DNA of 64,000 nt from NCBI GenBank assembly GCA_964496125.1, contig CAZBXE010000007.1, forward strand, positions 33,110 through 97,109. Direction: 5' to 3'. The notes under the pieces are model-generated. The model worked only from the letters and a program-made list of their open reading frames with translations. It ran no database searches and had not been told where the DNA came from. Positions within the stretch are counted from its first letter, which is position 1. Each line of letters opens with the position of its first letter. This stretch comes from CAZBXE01 sp964496125 (GTDB lineage: Bacteria > Chlamydiota > Chlamydiia > Chlamydiales > CAZBXE01). This document shows positions 7,832 through 16,668 of this stretch, piece by piece. A program made the translations under genes and the position numbers.

Positions 7832-9418
7832 TTAGGGATGGGCAGGTTTGGCAGAAGATAGGTCGAGCCGCTCTTCTGGTACTTGCTCTAGGTCCTTGAG
7901 CGCGTCCTTGTCTTGGCTTGCGATGAGCTGCTTAAACTGCAGGCCGAGTGAAGTACATGCATACATCCAGGCAATCAGTGCAAAGGTCACAAGCGCTGCT
8001 ACATAGGGGGTACAGGCCGATAGTGAGCCGCAGCAGACAAAGAGGCCCTGATAGAGGGCCGAGCCGCCTGACTTACCAAGTCTTGAGCCAATGCCATCAA
8101 TGGCCGCCTTTCCTTTAAGCTTCACGTCATGATCGAGCGGAATAAACACCATTTCCTTAGTCGCATCGAAAAGGGAGTATTTACAAGCCTTGCTTAGAGC
8201 ATTTTGCATAGCGCCAAGGTAGACTGTGATATAGAGCGGGCTAAAGCCAATCATCGTTACAAAGTAGGTGCCAAGAGCCGATTCTGAAAAGAGGCTGATG
8301 AAGAACCCTATGCTTGTAATAAAGAGGACGACAGGGGTGATCAGGGCTGTTTTTGTCCAACCAAAACGCTCGATGAGAAACGCAATCACTAGGGCAAATG
8401 CTGTCGAAATGAGGCCGCTGATAGAAGATGTGTTATTCAAAAACGTATTATAATCGGATGGAAGTGGGTAGAGAACCTTGAGTTGGTCTTTCCAGATAAT
8501 CTCAACAAGGTTGATGACGAGGTTATAACCAATCACGAGGGTAGCAATACAGATCAGATATTTCGAGTTGGAAAGGAAGCTGAAGCTTTCTCTCATGGAA
8601 AGCTTTTTCTTCGGCATAACGGGCCTTGCAGCTTCATGTACACCCGCATAATCAGTGTTATTCAAAACATTTTTGTTCATCCAGCGGAAGGTTATCAGGG
8701 TAATGATCCCTGCGACTAGGACAAGTAAGATCTGCTGGTCCATCGTCTGTTCCCACTCATCTTTGCCAAAGGGGATGTTTGGGTTGTAGCTTGTCTGCGT
8801 GAGGTAGTTTGCCACTTGCCCAGCTAAGACTGAGGCTGTATTACCAGCGACGCTAAGCGCGCTATAAAATCTTCTTGCCTCTCCAAGCTTTGTGATTTCG
8901 TTGGCAAAGCCCCAAAAGAGAACAGAGAGGACCATACTGCCCCAGAGCTCTGAAAGAGCGTAGAAAAGGGAAAAGGTCCAGTTTTGGTACATGGGGATAA
9001 AGCCACCGAGGCCGCTTGGAAGCATGTTGAGGATGAAAGAGGGAGGAGGAGAGGTGTGGAGCTGGTCTCTTGCGGGGTAGATGTAAAATGCGAAAACGAA
9101 GAAAAAAGCAAGAAAACCTGAGGTAATGATGTAAAAAACAGTCTCTTGCGTGAAACGATTAGAGAGTTTAGCAAAGAGGTAGGTAATCAGAATAGCGAGG
9201 GGGAGCATGGCATAGAGCTTGATGTAGGGGATGACTTCTGCTCCTGAGTGCGCCGCTGTGATTACAAGAGCGTCTTTCATGTTTCTAAGTACGGTATAGT
9301 TGAAACAAACCAAGAATCCCATGATGACCATTGGGATTAGCTTTTTTCCTTCCTCTGCCGAAATAGGCCAGAAAATGGAACGAAACCATGAATAGTGATT
9401 TTTTACCGTATTTGGCAT
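7832..9418 (-). CDS. ATP/ADP (nucleotide) translocase, NTT family
   Basis: A 528-residue membrane protein of the bacterial/plastid nucleotide transporter (TLC/NTT) family, with about 11-12 hydrophobic segments. The family hallmark MKDALVITAAHSGAEVIPYIKLY is near residue 47, and conserved regions such as ALSELWGSMVLSVLFWGFANEI and DATKEMVFIPLD are present. Chlamydiae and rickettsiae use these carriers to exchange host ATP for ADP or to import nucleotides. The start ATG at 9418 follows AAAGGAC. It lies 12 bp downstream of a paralogue on the same strand, so the pair was made by tandem duplication and is probably co-transcribed. Whether it is an ATP/ADP antiporter or a proton-driven nucleotide importer cannot be decided by eye. 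Confidence 0.95.
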   Translation of the reverse strand: MPNTVKNHYSWFRSIFWPISAEEGKKLIPMVIMGFLVCFNYTVLRNMKDALVITAAHSGAEVIPYIKLYAMLPLAILITYLFAKLSNRFTQETVFYIITSGFLAFFFVFAFYIYPARDQLHTSPPPSFILNMLPSGLGGFIPMYQNWTFSLFYALSELWGSMVLSVLFWGFANEITKLGEARRFYSALSVAGNTASVLAGQVANYLTQTSYNPNIPFGKDEWEQTMDQQILLVLVAGIITLITFRWMNKNVLNNTDYAGVHEAARPVMPKKKLSMRESFSFLSNSKYLICIATLVIGYNLVINLVEIIWKDQLKVLYPLPSDYNTFLNNTSSISGLISTAFALVIAFLIERFGWTKTALITPVVLFITSIGFFISLFSESALGTYFVTMIGFSPLYITVYLGAMQNALSKACKYSLFDATKEMVFIPLDHDVKLKGKAAIDGIGSRLGKSGGSALYQGLFVCCGSLSACTPYVAALVTFALIAWMYACTSLGLQFKQLIASQDKDALKDLEQVPEERLDLSSAKPAHP

Positions 9419-9430
9419 TCCATTGTCCTT

Positions 9431-11023
9431 TTAAGTTCCAGAGATTGGAGTGGCTAAGGTGTTCAATACAAATCCGTCTTTTTCGTTGGGGTGTTGGGCT
9501 TTTGCCTTAAGGTGCCCTTCTTTTTCGTCAGAGAGAACCTGGAAGTATTTTCCAATTCTTAGCACTGCAAAGAACCATACGGCAAGAGCTAAGCCGAGGA
9601 AAAAGGCAACATACGGCACGCAGGTGGTAAGGGAGGCAAATGTAAGGAGAAGACCTTGATGGATGACGGAGCCGCTTGACTTACCCATACGGGAACACAC
9701 ACCCTCGATTGCAGCTTTGCTTTTCATCTGATTTTCTACGCTAAGAGGAACGAACGCCATCTCCTTTGTCGTATCAAACACGGAATACTTCGCCGCACGA
9801 CTTAGGACATTCTGCACGGTTCCGAAAAAAACCACAATAGTTAGTGGTTGCATTTCAAGAAGAATATCAGAATAATTTGCAAGCTCGTCTTTGAGGAAGA
9901 AGGAGCCAAAGAAACCGATGCTTGTGAGTAAGAGGATCACAGGTGTGATCATCGCTGCAAAGGTCCAACCTTTCTTTCGGATGGTTTGCCCTGAGAGGAA
10001 GATGGCAGAGAGTGTGGCTATGATTCCGATAAAGGTTGTCACATCGCTCATGTAGGCATTGTACGCTGCAGGAGTTGGATAGAGATCACGCACTTCATGT
10101 TTCCAGACCACTTCGACAAGGTTAATGATGAGATTGTAGGCTAAAACAATGATCGCAAGGTTTCTTGCGTAAGGGTTATGGAGCAAGTAGAAGAAGTGCT
10201 TTCTCATAGAAAGCTTGCTGGTTTTATCTACTTTTACTTTTTTGTGGCAAAAGAGCATTTTTTGATCGATATGTTTCTGGAGGTAGGCAAAGAGGGCAAG
10301 AGTTAAGAATCCGAAAATGAGGATAAGAACAATTAGGAGAGTAAGGGATTGGCTCCATTCATCTTTACCTGCTGCAAGGAAGGTGGTTTTCAGCGGGTTT
10401 CTGGAGAAGTATCCAGAGATAGTTCCTGCCCAAATTCCAGAAAAGTTCGCTCCTAAGCTAAATAGGGTATAGAATCTTTTTGCCTCATGAACTTTTGTGA
10501 CTTGGTTCACAAATCCCCAGTAGAGAAGGAACATGACAATGGGAGACCAGAGCTCGCTCATCACGTAAAAGAGTGTGAAACTCCAGTGTCGAAGCATCGC
10601 AATCATCCAAATAAACCCTTCGGGAAGTAGCATTTGCAATCTGTCACAAAAGTCATGCGGGTGAATGGTGTCTTGGTGGGGGTAGAGGACAAAGACAAAA
10701 AGGGCAAAATATCCGAGGAACAAGGAGATAATCGTGCAGAAGACGGTTTGCTGGGATACTCGGTTGGATAGCTTTGTATAGATATAGGTCATAAGAAGAG
10801 CCGAGGGGAACATGACCCAAACCTTGATGAACGGGATAACCTCTGCGCCTGAGTGTTTTGCCGTGACGACGAGGGAGTCTTTTAGGACTCGGAGCAGATT
10901 ATAGTTGAATGTAATGAGGAAAGCGATAAGGAACATGGGAACAAAACGCCCCAGTTCATGGTTGGCAATGGGCCAAAGCAAGGCCCGAAGAGAGTTAATG
11001 GTCTTGCGTAACCTGGCAACCAC
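9431..11023 (-). CDS. ATP/ADP (nucleotide) translocase, NTT family, second copy
   Basis: A 530-residue paralogue of the next gene, with the same hallmark (LKDSLVVTAKHSGAEVIPFIKVW) and matching motifs VMSELWSPIVMFLLYWGFVNQV and DTTKEMAFVPL. The start is taken as GTG at 11023 because no upstream ATG is in frame; no clear Shine-Dalgarno is seen. It is the first gene of the pair and has its own promoter ~110 bp upstream. The two copies differ clearly in their central loop and C-terminal tail, so they are old duplicates that may carry different nucleotides, as multi-NTT environmental chlamydiae are known to do. Confidence 0.95.
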   Translation of the reverse strand: MVARLRKTINSLRALLWPIANHELGRFVPMFLIAFLITFNYNLLRVLKDSLVVTAKHSGAEVIPFIKVWVMFPSALLMTYIYTKLSNRVSQQTVFCTIISLFLGYFALFVFVLYPHQDTIHPHDFCDRLQMLLPEGFIWMIAMLRHWSFTLFYVMSELWSPIVMFLLYWGFVNQVTKVHEAKRFYTLFSLGANFSGIWAGTISGYFSRNPLKTTFLAAGKDEWSQSLTLLIVLILIFGFLTLALFAYLQKHIDQKMLFCHKKVKVDKTSKLSMRKHFFYLLHNPYARNLAIIVLAYNLIINLVEVVWKHEVRDLYPTPAAYNAYMSDVTTFIGIIATLSAIFLSGQTIRKKGWTFAAMITPVILLLTSIGFFGSFFLKDELANYSDILLEMQPLTIVVFFGTVQNVLSRAAKYSVFDTTKEMAFVPLSVENQMKSKAAIEGVCSRMGKSSGSVIHQGLLLTFASLTTCVPYVAFFLGLALAVWFFAVLRIGKYFQVLSDEKEGHLKAKAQHPNEKDGFVLNTLATPISGT

Positions 11024-11134
11024 AAAAAGCCTTATTTTGCATGTTTTTTTGCCCGTTTTGATAAACTTCGCTTGGAGTGTAAACGTTCATCGCTTTTCTT
11101 GCAACGTGTTTAAATTAGTTAAAGTTTAGGCAAG

Positions 11135-11163
11135 ATTATATAAAAAATTGCTTTAAAAAGCAA
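11135..11163 (-). promoter_or_regulatory. Promoter of the translocase pair
   Basis: On the minus strand TTGCTT (11163-11158) and a consensus TATAAT (11140-11135) are spaced by 17 bp, about 110 bp upstream of the first translocase start. The -35 element lies inside the arm of the preceding pgk terminator, so termination and initiation signals overlap. Confidence 0.65.
11141..11163 (-). terminator. Intrinsic terminator of pgk
   Basis: On the minus strand TTGCTTT (11163-11157) pairs with AAAGCAA (11154-11148) around a two-base centre and is followed by six T residues, 9 bp after the pgk stop codon. It is short but has the usual layout of a Rho-independent terminator. Confidence 0.55.
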
Positions 11164-11171
11164 GGATATTT

Positions 11172-12347
11172 TTAAATGCGACTTGAAAGGCTTTCAATTC
11201 CAGGCAAGGTGCCAAACTCCAGGAATTCTAGGCTTGCCCCGCCTCCTGTGGAAACATGGGTCATTTTTCCCTCGAGGCCGCACGCCCTAAGTGCAGAAAT
11301 AGAGTCGCCTCCTCCTACAATTGTGATGGCCTTGCTCTCTACAATAGCTTTAGCAATCGCATTTGTCCCCTTATTAAAGGGTGGGCATTCGAAGACGCCA
11401 AGGGGGCCATTCCAGAAAATGGTGCCTGCATTTTGCAGCTTTTTGGTAAAAAGAGCTATGGTTTTGGGGCCAATATCAAGGCCCATATACCCTTCGGGGA
11501 TTCCCTCTTCAACCGAGACAATTTTGGTCTCAATCCCAGACTTAATCTCTTTGGCAACCACGAAATCAAGGGGAAGTTCAGCCTTAATTTCCCGAGCTTT
11601 TGTGATAAAGCTCTCTTCACAAAGCGATTTTCCGATCGCGACACCTCTAGCCTTTAGGAATGTAAAGGCCATCCCTCCCCCGATAAGCAGGCTGTCCACC
11701 TTTTTTTGAAGGGCGGCCACTACGCCTAGTTTACTGGAGAGTTTAGCGCCTCCCAAAAGGGCTAAAAAGGGGCGTTTGGGGGCATTTAATAGGAGGCTGA
11801 GGGCATGGATTTCAGTTTCCATCAAGAGGCCTCCCGCAGCCTTCCCTGGGAAGTACTTGGGAAGTTCGGTGATTGAGCTATGAGCTCTATGGGCACAGCC
11901 GAAGGCGTCATCTATGTAGAGATCACCAAGCTCGCTTAAGGCCTTAGCAAACCCTGGGTCTTTTTCCGGGTCAGTTTCAGCTTCGTGGAATCTTAGGTTT
12001 TCTAGGAGAAGAATTTCCCCAGGTTGTAGGGAGTTTGCCATTTTTTTGGCTTCTGCTCCGATGCAATCGGGGGCAAAAAGCACTTTTCTGCCCGTGAGCT
12101 CAGAGAGTCTTTTGGCTACAGGGGCAAGGCTTTCTTTTTCCTCTTTCTTTCCTGCCGGGCGGCCGAGATGGCTTATCACGATCGGCCGGCCTCCTTGATT
12201 TAGAATGGTTTCAAGGGTGGGCAGACAAGCTCTGATACGTGTGTCATCGGTAATTTGCTGCTCTTGGTCTAAGGGTACGTTGAAATCGACTCGTACCAGT
12301 GCTTTTTTTCCTTGCAACGAGAGGTCATTTAAGGATAATTTTGCCAT
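11172..12347 (-). CDS. pgk: Phosphoglycerate kinase
   Basis: A 391-residue glycolytic enzyme that transfers the phosphate of 1,3-bisphosphoglycerate to ADP. The start at 12347 gives MAKLSLNDLSLQGKKALVRV, matching the family start; an in-frame upstream extension to 12407 overlaps pdxH and is unlikely. The VRVDFNVPLD signature, HLGRPAGK, LLGGAKLSSKL and the nucleotide-binding C-terminal VGGGDSISA and STGGGASLEFLE are all present. Length is normal. It is divergent from pdxH, with only 28 bp between start codons, and upstream of the translocase pair on the same strand. Confidence 0.97.
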   Translation of the reverse strand: MAKLSLNDLSLQGKKALVRVDFNVPLDQEQQITDDTRIRACLPTLETILNQGGRPIVISHLGRPAGKKEEKESLAPVAKRLSELTGRKVLFAPDCIGAEAKKMANSLQPGEILLLENLRFHEAETDPEKDPGFAKALSELGDLYIDDAFGCAHRAHSSITELPKYFPGKAAGGLLMETEIHALSLLLNAPKRPFLALLGGAKLSSKLGVVAALQKKVDSLLIGGGMAFTFLKARGVAIGKSLCEESFITKAREIKAELPLDFVVAKEIKSGIETKIVSVEEGIPEGYMGLDIGPKTIALFTKKLQNAGTIFWNGPLGVFECPPFNKGTNAIAKAIVESKAITIVGGGDSISALRACGLEGKMTHVSTGGGASLEFLEFGTLPGIESLSSRI

Positions 12348-12375
12348 AAGAAAAATGTAGATATTTTGGGTCATC

Positions 12376-13011
12376 ATGTCAACGGAAGATTTGAGAAAAG
12401 AGTACAATTCCGGAGTTCTTTATGCGCAAGATCTGGAGGAAAACCCTCTTGCTCAGTTTCGTAAGTGGTTTGAAGATCCTCGTCTCAAAGCCACTCTGGA
12501 GCCGAATGCCATGACTCTTAGCACGGCTTCAAAAGAGGGGCGCCCTTCTTCACGTATGGTCTTGTTGAAACATATTACGGCAGAAGGTCTTCTCTTTTTT
12601 ACAAACTATGAAAGTCGCAAAGCTTTGCAGATGCAAGAAAATCCTTTTGCTTCTGTAACTTTTTGGTGGCGGGAGCTGGATCGTCAAGTCTGTATGGAGG
12701 GGAGCGTGCAAAAAGCCTCCAAAGATATGTGTCAGACATTTTTTGAGAAGAGGCCCAAAGGATCGCAGCTCTCTGCATGGGCATCGCGACAAAGCTGTGC
12801 TCTGGAAAGCCGCGAGCTTTTGGAAGAAAAGTTTTTGGCTTTAGCAGCAGCTTATGAGGGGAAAAAGGTGCCTTTGCCGCCCCACTGGGGTGGTTTTTTA
12901 TTGGTTCCAACGCGGTTTGAATTTTGGCAGGGACGAAAAGATCGCCTCCATGACCGCTTCCTTTATCATCTCGAGCAAGGCAAGTGGCACCTTACACGCC
13001 TCTATCCTTAA
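12376..13011 (+). CDS. pdxH: Pyridoxamine 5'-phosphate oxidase
   Basis: A 211-residue FMN-dependent oxidase that makes pyridoxal 5'-phosphate from pyridoxine or pyridoxamine phosphate. Seen are the FMN-binding core (AMTLSTASKEGRPSSRMVLLK), FFTNYESRKALQMQENP, the SAWASRQS motif, and the C-terminal FEFWQGRKDRLHDRF followed by WHLTRLYP, the canonical end of the family. Length is normal. Its 3' end overlaps the last codons of the converging exonuclease gene by 4 bp. PLP made here would serve enzymes such as EpmB nearby. Confidence 0.95.
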   Translation: MSTEDLRKEYNSGVLYAQDLEENPLAQFRKWFEDPRLKATLEPNAMTLSTASKEGRPSSRMVLLKHITAEGLLFFTNYESRKALQMQENPFASVTFWWRELDRQVCMEGSVQKASKDMCQTFFEKRPKGSQLSAWASRQSCALESRELLEEKFLALAAAYEGKKVPLPPHWGGFLLVPTRFEFWQGRKDRLHDRFLYHLEQGKWHLTRLYP

Positions 13012-13751
13012 CTGAGGGAGGAGAAGGGATTTGTCGCTTCGGCGAAGTTGTTGCCTTGCTTGCGCCGTTTCAGTTCTGTTCTGATGGAGAAGAGCAGGTC
13101 CTGATCAAAGTCCATCTTCGCGGCCCATTGAAGATAGGCAAGAGGGATCTCTTTGAAAAGACGCCCCTTATGCTTGCCAAGAGGGATGTGCTTCATCAGA
13201 ATAGGGTGTGAGAGCCTTTCAAAGATATCTTTTGTGCTTTTAAACTGCTTAGCGAGGTAGCGAAACACATCGATGTTGACAATCACATCATTCAAAGCTC
13301 TGTGCGCGCCCTCATAGTCGATGTTAAAGTGCTCGCGCAGCTTCTCTAGGCTGTTGCCTGAGCTTTCACCATAGGACCGTGCCATGCGAAGCGTGTCAAT
13401 AGTTCGGTTTTCTTGGATTTTGCAAGGGATCTTATGCCTTTGTGCCTCTTCTTGAATCAAAGAAATGTCAAAGAGAATCCCGTGGCCTACAATGATTCTA
13501 TTGCCGATAAAGGATAGGAGTTTGGGCAGGAATTCTTTAATTGAGGGTTTTCCCTGCACCATATTTGGTGTAATATTGTGGATTTTAATCGACTCTTCCG
13601 GGATTGGGCAACCTGGGTTGATGAGAGATTCCATTGTCTCAAAGTTTTCTTTGTGATCGAAATAGACGGCTGCAATTTCAATGATGCGGTCATTTTTAGG
13701 ATCTAGGCCTGTTGATTCGCAGTCGATACAGATAAATTCATCTTTTTTCAT
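13008..13751 (-). CDS. DnaQ-family 3'-5' exonuclease with C-terminal DUF3820-like domain
   Basis: A 247-residue DEDD exonuclease. Exo I is CIDCESTGLD (D10 and E12 region), exo II is HNI-x-VGHGILFD, and exo III is GAHRALNDV, giving the DEDDh arrangement. After residue ~185 the protein carries MKHIPLGKHKGRLFKEIPLAYLQW, characteristic of the small DUF3820 module found after some exonuclease domains. It may act as a proofreading-type or RNA-processing exonuclease. Its ATG overlaps the engB stop by 4 bp. The order DUF2709-like, tsaE, engB, dnaQ resembles the CT538-CT537-CT536 order of Chlamydia as I recall it, with engB added. Confidence 0.9.
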   Translation of the reverse strand: MKKDEFICIDCESTGLDPKNDRIIEIAAVYFDHKENFETMESLINPGCPIPEESIKIHNITPNMVQGKPSIKEFLPKLLSFIGNRIIVGHGILFDISLIQEEAQRHKIPCKIQENRTIDTLRMARSYGESSGNSLEKLREHFNIDYEGAHRALNDVIVNIDVFRYLAKQFKSTKDIFERLSHPILMKHIPLGKHKGRLFKEIPLAYLQWAAKMDFDQDLLFSIRTELKRRKQGNNFAEATNPFSSLS

Positions 13752-14350
13752 GGGGGTAGCCTTTCTAAAATTTGACGGATCAGTTCTTCGCGTCCCCGGT
13801 TTTTGGGTGCTGAAAAAAGCACGCAGGGAGACTCTTCACAGCCAAGCTGTTCAAGAATTTGTTTTTTTCTTTTGATTTTTTCTGACTGGTTTACTTTATC
13901 TGTTTTCGTAAGGACGATGATGCAATCTTTGCCATAGTGGTCTGCCCAGTCTAAAAACTGGAAGTCTTCTTCATTTGGTTCTCGTCTGATGTCAAAAAGA
14001 AATAAAATGAGTCCAAGTGTTTCCCGTTTTTCCAGATAGCTTTGGATCATGGGCCCCCATTCTTTCCGTACGCTTGCAGGCACTTTTGCAAACCCATAGC
14101 CAGGCAGGTCAACGAACGCAAGTGTGCCCTCCACGGTAAAGAAGTTGATCAGCTGCGTTTTGCCTGGAGTGGCAGAGGTTCTAGCTGCTTTGCTTTGGAA
14201 GAGAGAGTTGAGAAGGCTGGACTTCCCTACATTGGATCTTCCGACGACCGCTACTTCAGGAAGGAGCTGCCCCCCCATATTCACAAGCTTGGGGTAGTGC
14301 TGTACATCAGTTGCCGACGTAATGAAGAGGAGTTTTCCAAAGTTTCTCAT
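13748..14350 (-). CDS. engB: Ribosome biogenesis GTP-binding protein EngB/YsxC
   Basis: A 200-residue TRAFAC GTPase needed for large ribosomal subunit assembly. The start at 14350 (MRNFGKLLFI) was chosen over an in-frame extension to 14482 because that extension lies wholly within tsaE and has no homology-like sequence. G1 is GRSNVGKSSLLN, G2 lies in SATPGKTQLINFF, G3 is DLPGYGFAKV and G4 is TKTDK. It starts 5 bp after the tsaE stop codon and overlaps dnaQ by 4 bp, so it is the third gene of a four-gene operon. Confidence 0.95.
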   Translation of the reverse strand: MRNFGKLLFITSATDVQHYPKLVNMGGQLLPEVAVVGRSNVGKSSLLNSLFQSKAARTSATPGKTQLINFFTVEGTLAFVDLPGYGFAKVPASVRKEWGPMIQSYLEKRETLGLILFLFDIRREPNEEDFQFLDWADHYGKDCIIVLTKTDKVNQSEKIKRKKQILEQLGCEESPCVLFSAPKNRGREELIRQILERLPP

Positions 14351-14355
14351 GTTTT

Positions 14356-14784
14356 TTAAAAAGTTGTAATACGGATTTCTCTTGTTCCTTGCCCTTTGTC
14401 GCTGATGTGGATGCTTGTTACCTTCTGGGGAAGAAGGGCCGCAATCCGACTGGGCCACTCTACAAGACAGACGCCCCCGCACTGAAAAAAGTCTTCGAAC
14501 CCCATCTGCAAAAACTGGCTTCCATTTTCTAGTCGATAAAGGTCAAAGTGGTAGACTACCCTCTTGCCCTGGTAGATGTTGAGGTAGACAAAGGTAGGGC
14601 TGCTGACTTCCTCTTCAGAGACGCCTGCATACCCAGCTGCAATTCCCTTAATGAGTGTGGTTTTGCCTGCACCGAGGTCTCCTTCCAGGCAGACGATGGT
14701 ATTCCCTTCTAATGCCGCTCCAATCGACTTGCCGATCTCAATCGTCTCCTCAGGAGATCGGCTTATTCTTAGTTGCCCAGCCAC
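14356..14784 (-). CDS. tsaE: tRNA threonylcarbamoyladenosine biosynthesis ATPase TsaE
   Basis: A 142-residue P-loop ATPase that assists TsaB/TsaD in making t6A37 in ANN-decoding tRNAs. The Walker A motif is EGDLGAGKTTLIKG, followed by SPTFVYLNIYQGKRVVYHFDLYRL and the acidic EDFFQCGGVCLVEWPSR, both family signatures. The start is GTG at 14784, overlapping the upstream gene by 16 bp. It is the second gene of the operon ending in dnaQ. Confidence 0.95.
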   Translation of the reverse strand: MAGQLRISRSPEETIEIGKSIGAALEGNTIVCLEGDLGAGKTTLIKGIAAGYAGVSEEEVSSPTFVYLNIYQGKRVVYHFDLYRLENGSQFLQMGFEDFFQCGGVCLVEWPSRIAALLPQKVTSIHISDKGQGTREIRITTF

Positions 14785-15494
14785 CGCGAAACGTGAGGCT
14801 GAAGTGTTTCGATTTCGGCGATCGCTTCCACAAAGCCTGCTATTTTCGTCTCTTCGAGCTGCTCTTGGATGAAATTGAGGAAGCTTTCTTCGATTTTGAA
14901 GCGATTCTGAGCTTGCACTTCGCTAAGAGGGATCGGTTTTAGGTAGTTTTTCCTGAAATCTTTGATCACTGCGTCTTTTGTGTTGAAGAGACGCCCGGAG
15001 AGAGCGGAGCTGAAGACAACCTTCGTCATAGCTTTTTCTGGCTTGTTCTTACCAATGTAATTGTGGATCACTTCTGGGTCTTCTGAAACAAAAAATCTCT
15101 TTGCAGGAAGCCCCCCGACGCGCTCTGTATTTTCCGGACATTTTGCAACCCAGTCATAAATAGCATCTTGCGGGTTGGGATGAGTGTTATCCCCAAAGAC
15201 AACGCCTGTAAAGGGGCAGATATAGATCCGTTTTGTCTCTTCGTTGATCCCCTCATCTTCAGAGCCAATTTTAATCTCTGTCTCTTTCCAAAGAGCCCCC
15301 TCCTTCTCGAGGGCAGCAACCGCTTGCTCTGCATTTTTAAAAATAATTTTACTTGGTGGGTAGATAACAGGTTGTACGTTAAAAGCCTTTTCGATAAAAC
15401 CAAGATAGGTGCTGATGATATCAGCCTGTGGGTTTTCGCTGAGAAAATGCTCTAGTGCCTGTTTCTGGTCTTCTACGATTGCAAGTTTAGCCAA
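14769..15494 (-). CDS. Conserved chlamydial protein of unknown function (DUF2709-like)
   Basis: A 241-residue soluble protein with no signal peptide or membrane helix. Visible features are IYICPFTGVVFGDNTHPNPQDAIYDWVAKCPEN, with a CPF...C arrangement that could bind metal, and a C-terminal helical region. By position directly upstream of tsaE it corresponds to CT538 of Chlamydia trachomatis, a protein I associate with the Chlamydiae-specific family DUF2709. That assignment rests on synteny and recall, not on a search. Function is unknown. It is the first gene of the tsaE-engB-dnaQ operon. Confidence 0.72.
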   Translation of the reverse strand: MAKLAIVEDQKQALEHFLSENPQADIISTYLGFIEKAFNVQPVIYPPSKIIFKNAEQAVAALEKEGALWKETEIKIGSEDEGINEETKRIYICPFTGVVFGDNTHPNPQDAIYDWVAKCPENTERVGGLPAKRFFVSEDPEVIHNYIGKNKPEKAMTKVVFSSALSGRLFNTKDAVIKDFRKNYLKPIPLSEVQAQNRFKIEESFLNFIQEQLEETKIAGFVEAIAEIETLQPHVSRWLGN

Positions 15495-15567
15495 AGTGGC
15501 CTCATATTTAAAGGGTTTGCTTTACAGATAATAGAATATCCTCAGCATAAAAAGCAAGAAAATTCTT

Positions 15568-16647
15568 ATGATGCAAATGAGAGAAATCCCTGTAGATGGG
15601 TATGAAAAAGTTTTAGAAGTCATTGATAAAGAAGCAGGTCTGCATAGCTTTCTTGTGATTCATGATTCTACCTTGGGCCCAGCTTTAGGGGGGGTAAGGA
15701 TTTATCCGTATAAATCCCCTGAGCTTGCCCTTACGGATGTGCTTCGCTTGGCTAAGGGGATGACCTATAAGTCCGCTCTTGCGAGGGTGGGGCTAGGGGG
15801 AGGCAAGAGCGTCATCATTGCGGATCCTCATAAAGATAAAACACCTCAGCTTCTTCTTGCTTTTGCAAGTGCCTTGAATGCACTAGGGGGGCGCTATATC
15901 GCCGCAGAAGATGTTGGGAGTTCGACAGAAGATCTAGCGACGATAAAGCGAGGGTCTCGCTATGTAGCAGCCCTTGCTACCGAGACAAGTAGCGGCGACC
16001 CAAGTCCTTATACGGCTTGGGGGGTTTATCAAGGAATTCGAGCGGTCTTTATGACTCTTTACGGTAGTCCCGAAGTTCAGGGGAGGGTTGTGGGGATACA
16101 GGGGGTTGGAGCGGTTGGTTCTAAGGTGGCAAGTCTTCTTTTTTGGAACGGGGCCTCTTTGATCTTAAGAGACGTCGATACGGAAAGAGTGCGTCACCAA
16201 AGTCGCCTTTTTGGAACAAGGGTTGTCGGAAAGGGGGAAATTTATAAAATGGATATGGATATTTTTTGCCCTTGCGCTCTAGGAGGAACTCTAAATGACG
16301 AGACCATTGCCCTTTTGCAATGTAAAGCTGTGGCAGGTTCTGCCAACAACCAGCTTTTGACTCAGGAGAACGCTGATATGCTGCGAGACAGGGGGATTCT
16401 TTACGCTCCTGATTTTGTTATCAATGCGGGGGGTATTATCAACGCAGCTCAAGAGTTTTCGCCGGAAGGATACGATCCAAAGCTTGCGCGCGATAAAGTG
16501 AATGTCATCTACGATACCCTTCAGGAGATCTTTCATAAGGCAAAGGCAGAGAAGAAGTCGACAGACCAAGTAGCCATTGAGCTTGCCCTTTATAATTTGA
16601 CCCACAAAATAGGGAAAAGGGAAGGGGGATTGACCTTTTCCCCCTAG
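15568..16647 (+). CDS. ldh: Leucine (Glu/Leu/Phe/Val-type) dehydrogenase
   Basis: A 359-residue NAD-dependent amino acid dehydrogenase that interconverts branched-chain amino acids and 2-oxo acids. The substrate site is LGPALGGVRIYPY followed by LAKGMTYKSALARVGLGGGKSVI with the catalytic lysine in GGGKSV. AAEDVGSS and the Rossmann motif GVGAVGSKVASLL are present, with NNQL and PDFVINAGGIINAAQEF at the C-terminus. Length matches leucine dehydrogenase. An ldh gene is known in Chlamydia. It precedes argS by 21 bp on the same strand. Confidence 0.92.
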   Translation: MMQMREIPVDGYEKVLEVIDKEAGLHSFLVIHDSTLGPALGGVRIYPYKSPELALTDVLRLAKGMTYKSALARVGLGGGKSVIIADPHKDKTPQLLLAFASALNALGGRYIAAEDVGSSTEDLATIKRGSRYVAALATETSSGDPSPYTAWGVYQGIRAVFMTLYGSPEVQGRVVGIQGVGAVGSKVASLLFWNGASLILRDVDTERVRHQSRLFGTRVVGKGEIYKMDMDIFCPCALGGTLNDETIALLQCKAVAGSANNQLLTQENADMLRDRGILYAPDFVINAGGIINAAQEFSPEGYDPKLARDKVNVIYDTLQEIFHKAKAEKKSTDQVAIELALYNLTHKIGKREGGLTFSP

Positions 16648-16668
16648 TTCAGTATCCTATTAATCCTT

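Noticed and set aside
11176..11709. 177- and 133-residue plus-strand frames opposite pgk
   Set aside because: Shadows of the conserved pgk coding sequence.
12348..12407. 20-codon N-terminal extension of pgk
   Set aside because: It runs into pdxH and adds sequence absent from the family; the start at 12347 matches known phosphoglycerate kinases.
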